Source: Clostridia bacterium (GTDB taxonomy: Bacteria; Bacillota; Clostridia; UBA1381). From it: DNA of 11,379 nucleotides. Positions 6,798-11,379 of the stretch are shown here, piece after piece. The translations under genes and the position numbers were made by a program. The stretch spans positions 1 through 11,379 of the forward strand of contig JAFQNU010000044.1 of NCBI GenBank assembly GCA_017420825.1. Direction: 5' to 3'. The notes under the pieces are model-generated. The model was not told the DNA's origin, did no database searches, and worked only from the letters and a program-made list of their open reading frames with translations. Positions within the stretch are counted from its first letter, which is position 1; every line of letters starts with the position of its first letter.

Positions 6798-7607
6798 GCT
6801 TGTCATCAATTCTTTTACCGTAATATTAACCTTGCATACACTTAGTGCTGTCATCCTGTCTATCTGTTTTATGACCGACGAGGATACATCAGAACACACA
6901 GAACGAATATTTATTCCATAACTAAGAGTAAGACTCACATTTATTTCAATTTCTCCGTTAGCATGATTTATGATAGATGCATTAGCCCTTTCAACACCTG
7001 CACATCGTTTTGCCTCATAAACAACCATCTGTACTATCGCATTATCCGATATTGAAAAATCTCCAAGATAGCTGTATGTCGGTCTTACAACCGATTTATC
7101 TTCAAATTCCTCACGTCTTCCCTGCCTACGCATAAAAATTCTTAACGGGTGCAGAAAGTAACCCGAAAAGTCTTTTTTTATCTCAAATGTCGGCACAGGA
7201 ATTATATGTTTTCCATAAGTGTACCTAAGTCGTTTTGCCGTCGCAATATCCTCAGGTGTTGAGATTTCCTCTATGTGAATATGCTTATCCACTTCACCCA
7301 ATTCAAGCTTTTGTGCAATCCTGTTTGTCATTTCCTCAGATGTTCCGAGGATAAGTATTGTTTCTATGTTATTTTTTTTGATTGTCGCCTTTACCTCTGC
7401 AACATGGTCAGGATAACTAAACAATGCACGCTTTACCGACGCAATCTTCGTATTCTCTCTTTTTGCAGACTTACCTGCAAGTACCTTATTTGATGAAATA
7501 AGAAGTCCGTCATCTATTATTGCATCTGCTTTTTCCTTTTTTGCAACCACAGCCGCATGATGACTCTTCCCTGTTCCCGATTCCCCTACAAGTGTTATTA
7601 CTCTCAT
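6795..7607 (-). CDS. P-loop NTPase domain fused to a C-terminal Asp23/Gls24-like domain
   Basis: 270 residues. Seen: MRVITLVGESGTGKS at the N-terminus, a textbook Walker A (GESGTGKS, 8-15), with IIDDG (30-34) as a possible magnesium-binding acidic segment and ETILILGTSEEM (82-93) as a later strand and turn. A basic linker (about 154-170, LRIFMRRQGRR) leads to a C-terminal domain (about 177-267) with the Asp23/Gls24 pattern: YSYLGDFSISDNAIVQMVVYEA, then EIEINVSLTLSYGINIRSVC and a final KVNITV strand. Asp23-family proteins are linked to envelope or alkaline stress in Gram-positive bacteria; the N-terminal domain probably binds and hydrolyses ATP or GTP, substrate unknown. No signal peptide or membrane span, so cytoplasmic. 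The ATG at 7607 has GGGAG six bases upstream and starts 12 bases after the cysK-like stop, so the two are co-transcribed. Confidence 0.75.
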   Translation of the reverse strand: MRVITLVGESGTGKSHHAAVVAKKEKADAIIDDGLLISSNKVLAGKSAKRENTKIASVKRALFSYPDHVAEVKATIKKNNIETILILGTSEEMTNRIAQKLELGEVDKHIHIEEISTPEDIATAKRLRYTYGKHIIPVPTFEIKKDFSGYFLHPLRIFMRRQGRREEFEDKSVVRPTYSYLGDFSISDNAIVQMVVYEAKRCAGVERANASIINHANGEIEINVSLTLSYGINIRSVCSDVSSSVIKQIDRMTALSVCKVNITVKELMTS

Positions 7608-7619
7608 AATATTCTCCCA

Positions 7620-8546
7620 CTATTCAAATAACGGTGTTGAAAAATATCTTTCTGCTGTATCAGGCAGAACTGTGACAACCGTTTTTCCCTTACCAAGCTT
7701 TTTGCTTAGCTTTATCGCAGCAGCAACATTCGTACCGCTTGAAATTCCGCACATACTACCTTCCTTTGAGGCAAGCTCCTTTGCAGTTCTTATGGCCTCG
7801 TCGTCTTCTATTATGCATATATCAGAATATATATTCTGATTCAATATATCAGGAATTATTCCGTCACCTATTCCCATCTGAATATGTGTACCGATTGAAC
7901 CGCCCGACAAAATTGCCGCATGCTCCGGCTCTACTGCCCATATAGTTATGTCAGGATTATGCTCCCTTAACATTTCACCAATTCCTGTTATTGTTCCGCC
8001 TGTTCCTATTCCCGAACAGAAACCATGTATCGGTCCGTCTACCTGCTTTAATATCTCAACAGCCGTCTGATTTTTCTGTATTGACGGATTTGCAGGGTTA
8101 ATAAACTGTTGAGGAACAAAAATATTCGGATTTTCCTCCTGCATTCTAAGAGCTGTATTAAGACACTCCTCAATGCACTCTCCTATATTCCCTGCGTCAT
8201 GAATGAGAACAACCTCAGCCCCGTAATGGTTAACAAGCTTTCTGCGCTCCTCACTCACCGAATCAGGCATAATTATCTTTGTTTTATACCCTTTAACCGC
8301 TCCGACAAGTGCAAGACCTATACCTTGATTTCCGCTTGTCGGCTCAACTATTATAGTATCCTTATTTATTATACCCCTTTTTTCGGCATCATTAATCATA
8401 TTTAGTGCTGTTCTTGTTTTTATAGAGCCGCCCACATTCAATCCTTCAAATTTAACCAAAATCTCTGCACCGTCAGGGTCACCCATATGATTAAGCCTTA
8501 TCATTGGCGTTTCACCGATTGCCTCCAATATATTATTATAAATCAT
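7620..8546 (-). CDS. cysK: Cysteine synthase-family PLP enzyme with altered active-site motifs
   Basis: 308 residues, the normal length for O-acetylserine sulfhydrylases, which make cysteine from O-acetylserine and sulfide in the cytoplasm. Seen: IGETPMIRLN (10-19), the PLP lysine in GGSIKTRTA (Lys43), the substrate loop TSGNQG (70-75), the PLP phosphate loop GTGGT (181-185), GISSGTN (267-273) and the C-terminal LPDTAERYFSTPLF. Two family-hallmark positions differ: usual SVKDR is SIKTR, and usual TSGNTG is TSGNQG, where the replaced Thr normally contacts the substrate carboxylate. The fold is certain; the exact substrate is less so, and a related beta-replacement enzyme is possible, so the symbol is provisional. 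The ATG at 8546 has GGAGG with a 5-base spacer. First gene of a two-gene unit with a P-loop/Asp23 protein. The leader is only about 25 bases, so no T-box or riboswitch controls it. Confidence 0.85.
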   Translation of the reverse strand: MIYNNILEAIGETPMIRLNHMGDPDGAEILVKFEGLNVGGSIKTRTALNMINDAEKRGIINKDTIIVEPTSGNQGIGLALVGAVKGYKTKIIMPDSVSEERRKLVNHYGAEVVLIHDAGNIGECIEECLNTALRMQEENPNIFVPQQFINPANPSIQKNQTAVEILKQVDGPIHGFCSGIGTGGTITGIGEMLREHNPDITIWAVEPEHAAILSGGSIGTHIQMGIGDGIIPDILNQNIYSDICIIEDDEAIRTAKELASKEGSMCGISSGTNVAAAIKLSKKLGKGKTVVTVLPDTAERYFSTPLFE

Positions 8547-8577
8547 TATTGCCTCCGAATTATTAAATTATTATTCT

Positions 8578-8606
8578 ATTATATACTTTTGCATTACTAA
8601 AGTCAA
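8578..8606 (-). promoter_or_regulatory. Sigma-A promoter of the cysK-like unit
   Basis: TTGACT (8601-8606), 17-base spacer, TATAAT (8578-8583) on the minus strand; predicted start near 8571. It lies back to back with the presumed promoter of the plus-strand lipoprotein. Confidence 0.88.
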
Positions 8607-8645
8607 GAAATAAATATGCAAATACTGCCTGTTTAATTCATTTTT

Positions 8646-8676
8646 TTGGAATATTTCATTTTACCATGTATATAAT
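8646..8676 (+). promoter_or_regulatory. Probable promoter of the small lipoprotein
   Basis: TTGGAA (8646-8651) and TATAAT (8671-8676) on the plus strand, with a long 19-base spacer. A TG two bases before the -10 may help. A second TATAAT at 8692-8697 has no acceptable -35. Moderate support only. Confidence 0.45.
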
Positions 8677-8726
8677 ATACTACACATAATTTATAATTCA
8701 AAGAGATTTGAAGGGAGTAAATGTAA

Positions 8727-8963
8727 ATGAAAAAATTTTTGACTTTGTTATCTGCAGGAATACTTGCCTTGAGCATAACGGCGTGCGGAGGAGGCGACAA
8801 GCCTGCGACTTCCGAGCCTATGCCCGAAACAACGGCTCAAACCTCGGAGACAGTAACAACAGGCGGGGAAACAAATACCGAGCAGTCCGCCCCAAGCGAA
8901 GAAACTGCCGCAGATGCAACCGATACCGAACAGGGAAACAACACAGAGCAGGCAACTGAATAA
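8727..8963 (+). CDS. Short lipoprotein: lipid anchor plus low-complexity tail
   Basis: 78 residues. Seen: a lipoprotein signal peptide (MKKFL, hydrophobic core, lipobox SITAC) with the lipidated cysteine at residue 20, followed by GGGD. The mature chain of 59 residues is almost entirely T, E, S, A, Q, G, D, N and P with no aromatic residue and no predicted fold; it resembles the flexible linker that usually joins the lipid anchor to a folded domain, but here the gene stops. The coding DNA of the mature part is visibly richer in G and C than its surroundings. The ATG at 8727 has AGGGAG nine bases upstream; a nearer ATG at 8721 is followed at once by TAA. Function unknown: a surface-anchored acidic tether, or the remnant of a longer lipoprotein. 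Confidence 0.78.
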   Translation: MKKFLTLLSAGILALSITACGGGDKPATSEPMPETTAQTSETVTTGGETNTEQSAPSEETAADATDTEQGNNTEQATE

Positions 8964-8998
8964 AAAAAATGAGGGGGTGTTGCAAATTCAACACCCCT
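8962..8998 (-). terminator. Terminator of the NlpC/P60 gene, shared hairpin with the lipoprotein gene
   Basis: GGGGTGTTG (8974-8982) pairs with CAACACCCC (8989-8997) around a 6-base loop, plus a G-T pair. On the minus strand the stem is followed after four bases by eight T (8962-8969). Both convergent genes end within 11 bases of the stem, but only the minus direction has the T run. Confidence 0.9.
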
Positions 8999-9003
8999 GA
9001 ATA

Positions 9004-10506
9004 TTAATATACTCTTCTTGCACCTACATATGTTGAGTAACTGCAGATTTTAGATAATGCTATATAACAAACTCTCTTACCAGGGCTTGGAGCATGGATA
9101 ACCTGTCCGTTTCCTGCATAAATACCAACGTGAGATATTCCGCTACCTTTAGAGAAGAATACCAAATCTCCAGGCTGAAGATTACTCTTGGACACTGCAA
9201 CACCGTTGCTGTATTGTGATCTTGAAGTTCTGTTAACAGAAATACCCACCTTACGGCATGCGTACTGTACAAGCCCTGAACAGTCAAAGCCTGAAGGAGA
9301 TGTGCCACCGTAAACATATTTTACACCAATATATTTTGCAGCCTCATTTACAATAGCCTGTCCCTTTGAGCTTGGTGCAGGATTTGCGTTTTCCTGAGAT
9401 TTTGATGCTGTCGCTGTCTTTGCAGCAGACTTCTTTGCCGCAGCTGCTTCTGCTTTTTTCTTTGCCGCCGCATTCCTTTGAGCTATCATATCGTCATATG
9501 CATCCTGAGTCATTATATACTCACTCTTAACATAACCTGTTGTTCTGTATGCTCCATATGCTATCTTTGTCCATTGTGAGCCTTTTGAAATTATAAGACA
9601 TTTTGCTCCGCTTGACATTGTGTTAATCACAGCCGCATCCTCAGATGGCATTTTTCTTACATTAATAGTTGAATTTGAAACGATAATTCCGTCATCCGAA
9701 ATTGCTTCTATTCTCTCAATACGTTTTTTTGCAACCTCGTCTCTTGCCACCATTCCGGCTATACTCACATACTTAGACATAACATAACCAACATTATAGT
9801 TATTGCCGTAGTATACCTTCATCCATTCGTCATCAACTCTGTCAAGAACAACTATATAATCACCGTCTGCAACCTGGTCAATAACCATGGTGTTTTCCGT
9901 TCCTGCGGCACTTCTTACATTGAGTGAGCCGCCCTCAACCGATACAACACCCGACTCATACATTACACTCTCTAAAAGAACTTCTCTTGCTTTCTCATAT
10001 GAGGTTGTAACATATTCCTTTAATACATAGCCAACACCGCCGTCCTCACCGAACGGAATTACATACCACTCATCTGTCTCATCTATAATGTCAATCATCT
10101 GACCGTATGTTATGCTGTCAAGTATTTGTGTGTCAAGTCCTTCACCTGCTCTTACATTTAGGCCTCCTGTTGTGGTTATAACATAACCTGTAACAGGCTC
10201 AAAAGGTCTTGCATCTTCAATAACAGTGTCCTTATACGCAATCTTGTCCTCACAGATATCAACAAGCTTTGTATTGCCCATTGCTTCCTGCTTTTCCTCT
10301 TCAGTATATTCAACAGTTTGTGGTTGCTCTCCGTCTATGTAAACAACATCTGAAATTTCTGTATTCTCTGCATCTGATACTGTGAGGTATTCATCCTCAA
10401 TCTTATCGGCATTTGCAGCAGTTATATCAGAAGCCTGTGATACTGCAAGTGAACCGATTAATACAACTGCCAAAAATGCAGCAATTGTATGCTTTAAATT
10501 TCTCAT
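9004..10506 (-). CDS. Secreted NlpC/P60 (C40) cell-wall endopeptidase with three bacterial SH3 domains
   Basis: 500 residues. Peptidases of this type cut stem peptides of peptidoglycan outside the cell. Seen: a signal peptide (basic MRNLKH, then AAFLAVVLIGSLAVSQA), an acidic spacer, three SH3b repeats at about 106-166, 186-247 and 272-331, each with an LNVR or INVR motif and a closing GYV, then a charged Ala/Lys-rich linker (about 340-380). The C-terminal NlpC/P60 domain (about 382-500) has the catalytic cysteine in FDCSGL (409), His in SHVGIY (459) and a third polar His in VIHAPSPG (471), so the triad is intact. The ATG at 10506 is preferred over an in-frame TTG at 10569, which would lie only about 7 bases from the predicted transcription start and disrupt the signal peptide. 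The best ribosome site, AAAGGA (10521-10526), is 14 bases upstream, unusually far. The gene is monocistronic. Confidence 0.93.
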   Translation of the reverse strand: MRNLKHTIAAFLAVVLIGSLAVSQASDITAANADKIEDEYLTVSDAENTEISDVVYIDGEQPQTVEYTEEEKQEAMGNTKLVDICEDKIAYKDTVIEDARPFEPVTGYVITTTGGLNVRAGEGLDTQILDSITYGQMIDIIDETDEWYVIPFGEDGGVGYVLKEYVTTSYEKAREVLLESVMYESGVVSVEGGSLNVRSAAGTENTMVIDQVADGDYIVVLDRVDDEWMKVYYGNNYNVGYVMSKYVSIAGMVARDEVAKKRIERIEAISDDGIIVSNSTINVRKMPSEDAAVINTMSSGAKCLIISKGSQWTKIAYGAYRTTGYVKSEYIMTQDAYDDMIAQRNAAAKKKAEAAAAKKSAAKTATASKSQENANPAPSSKGQAIVNEAAKYIGVKYVYGGTSPSGFDCSGLVQYACRKVGISVNRTSRSQYSNGVAVSKSNLQPGDLVFFSKGSGISHVGIYAGNGQVIHAPSPGKRVCYIALSKICSYSTYVGARRVY

Positions 10507-10582
10507 TTTATAAAATACATTCCTTTCTTTGCAATAAAAATTACAAAATATATTTCTTTTGTTACTCAATTATTACACAGTT

Positions 10583-10611
10583 ATTATACTACATCATTCT
10601 CCATTTGTCAA
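10583..10611 (-). promoter_or_regulatory. Fully consensus sigma-A promoter of the NlpC/P60 gene
   Basis: TTGACA (10606-10611), 17-base spacer, TATAAT (10583-10588) on the minus strand, a perfect match to both consensus hexamers. Predicted start near 10576, leaving a leader of about 70 bases before the ATG at 10506. Strong constitutive expression is expected. Confidence 0.93.
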
Positions 10612-10642
10612 ACTTTTTTAATAATTTTTTAAAATTTTCTTT

Positions 10643-10708
10643 AAAAAAATAAAATTCACGCCCTTCAAAACCGCATAAAACCTTGGTTTTTTTAAATGTG
10701 AATTTTAT
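10643..10708 (-). terminator. Nested-hairpin terminator of the HD-domain gene
   Basis: An 11-bp outer stem, ATAAAATTCAC (10649-10659) with GTGAATTTTAT (10698-10708), is followed on the minus strand by a T run at 10643-10649. The 38-base interior holds AAAACC twice (10667-10672, 10677-10682), either of which can pair with GGTTTT (10685-10690). It is placed about 90 bases after the HD gene stop and just before the NlpC/P60 promoter. Confidence 0.7.
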
Positions 10709-10797
10709 ATGAACTTTTTTGAACTTATTGTTTTTAAATCATTATTTCAACAAGAATTTATTAAATTCTGTAACAATTTCTTAAAATTTGTCGAATT

Positions 10798-11379
10798 TTA
10801 TTTTTTCCCTTCTATATAATATGTTGCCTCCATATCTGCAACAGAGAGTGCAAATGCAAGGGGATACATTTCAAAAGCTGTTCCTACTGACCGTGCATCC
10901 TCTACTCCTGAAAATCCCATGTGATATCTTACCGCAAAAGCCTCCTCACGCGATAATCTCATATATCCGTTTATAATATACACAGATTTTTCTCCGTGTC
11001 CGTATGGCATTTTATCATCAAATTCGAATGTCGGAACACTCTGCCATTTTCCGGTTTCATCCTTTACATTCCTTGTTCCCTTTTTATAACAGTTAATTTT
11101 ACACAAATCATGCAAAAGTGATACTATCGCAATTGTTTCGGGAGTATAATCCATGTTGTAACTGGTTTTTACACGTTCTCTTGCAAGATAGTCGACAAGA
11201 CAGTCATATACATTTAAACTGTGTTCAAGCAAGCCGCCCTCATACGAGCCGTGAAATCTTGCACTTGCAGGAGCAGTAAAAAAATCTGATGACGGAGAAG
11301 TTAAATACTCCCACAGTTTATCTGCACCCTCTCTTTTAATATTCTGATGATATATTTCTTCAAATCTTTTTCTGTTATC
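10798..11379 (-). CDS. HD-domain phosphohydrolase (5'-truncated by window edge)
   Basis: The frame is open from the window edge (11379) to the stop at 10798, 193 residues; the N-terminus is outside. Seen, numbered from the edge: FFTAPASARFHGSYEGGLLEHSLNV (33-57, given here by position with key residues H43 and H53), the HD dyad in SLLHDLCKI (H90, D91), H128 in PYGHGEKSV, H153 in RYHMGF and D182 in SVADMEA. This H...HD...H...H...D layout is the metal-binding set of the HD superfamily of phosphohydrolases and nucleotidases, so a divalent-metal phosphohydrolase acting in the cytoplasm is expected. The substrate is not deducible. A TTG at 11232 lies within the conserved GGLLEHS motif and is not the true start. 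Nothing suggests operon linkage to the NlpC/P60 gene, which has its own promoter. Confidence 0.85.
   Translation of the reverse strand, partial: DNRKRFEEIYHQNIKREGADKLWEYLTSPSSDFFTAPASARFHGSYEGGLLEHSLNVYDCLVDYLARERVKTSYNMDYTPETIAIVSLLHDLCKINCYKKGTRNVKDETGKWQSVPTFEFDDKMPYGHGEKSVYIINGYMRLSREEAFAVRYHMGFSGVEDARSVGTAFEMYPLAFALSVADMEATYYIEGKK

Noticed and set aside
8547..8577. T-box or sulfur riboswitch in front of the cysK-like gene
   Set aside because: The predicted transcript leader is only about 25 bases, with no room for a T-box, SAM riboswitch or transcription attenuator.
8721..8726. ATG-TAA start-stop just before the lipoprotein start
   Set aside because: It lies only three bases from the ribosome site, too close for efficient initiation, and is most simply chance in an AT-rich leader.
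8708..8959. Alternative plus-strand frame overlapping the small lipoprotein, Arg/Asn-rich
   Set aside because: It is a shifted reading of the repetitive lipoprotein tail; the lipoprotein frame has a signal peptide, a lipobox and a correctly spaced ribosome site.
9060..9317. Second minus-strand frame inside the NlpC/P60 domain
   Set aside because: It is a shifted reading of the same strand; the main frame has the intact Cys-His-His triad.
1..11379. Mobile element, CRISPR array, tRNA or rRNA gene, toxin-antitoxin or defence island
   Set aside because: I looked for transposase or integrase motifs, regular direct repeats with spacers, cloverleaf ends and paired small ORFs, and found none. The only repeats are short hairpins and the MraZ boxes.

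Overview
The window reads as chromosomal DNA from a low-GC, meso-diaminopimelate-type member of the Clostridia (Bacillota). The reasons are the AT-rich background, strong Shine-Dalgarno sites, near-consensus sigma-A promoters, a division and cell-wall (dcw) cluster in Gram-positive order, a DNPR motif in MurE, and PASTA domains on the class B penicillin-binding protein. The species cannot be named from the sequence. No mobile element, CRISPR array, tRNA or rRNA is visible; this is mostly core genome.

Region 1 (1-6287, all minus strand) is the start of a dcw operon, in transcription order mraZ, rsmH, an ftsL-like gene, a class B PBP, murE and murF (cut by the window edge). One promoter (6259-6287) serves it. 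Directly downstream lie TGG-type repeats at helical-turn spacing that look like MraZ autoregulatory boxes. The operon couples a regulator, a 16S rRNA methylase, a septal membrane protein, the septal transpeptidase and the ligases that add meso-DAP and D-Ala-D-Ala to the peptidoglycan precursor. Two irregularities stand out: an 11-bp hairpin between the ftsL-like gene and the PBP gene, and a murE 5' end whose best ribosome site is out of frame by one base.

Region 2 (6288-6766) is an AT-rich divergent spacer with two terminator-like hairpins, followed by a 57-residue plus-strand ORF of unknown function.

Region 3 (6757-8606, minus) is a self-contained two-gene transcription unit with its own promoter and terminator. 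It holds a cysteine-synthase-family PLP enzyme with altered active-site motifs and a fusion of a P-loop NTPase to an Asp23/Gls24-type domain. This pairing is the least ordinary coding content of the window.

Region 4 (8641-8998, plus) is a short lipoprotein that is only a lipid anchor plus a low-complexity tail. It converges on region 5 (8962-10611, minus), a secreted cell-wall hydrolase with three SH3 domains and an NlpC/P60 domain under a fully consensus promoter. Region 6 (10643-11379, minus) is the 3' part of an HD-domain phosphohydrolase and its terminator.

Overall the window concerns envelope growth (dcw genes, cell-wall hydrolase, lipoprotein) plus one metabolic unit. I see no clear sign of an undescribed defence or mobile system. 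The best leads are the CysK-like/P-loop-Asp23 pair, the MraZ box array, the murE start anomaly and the small ORF with its structured leader.
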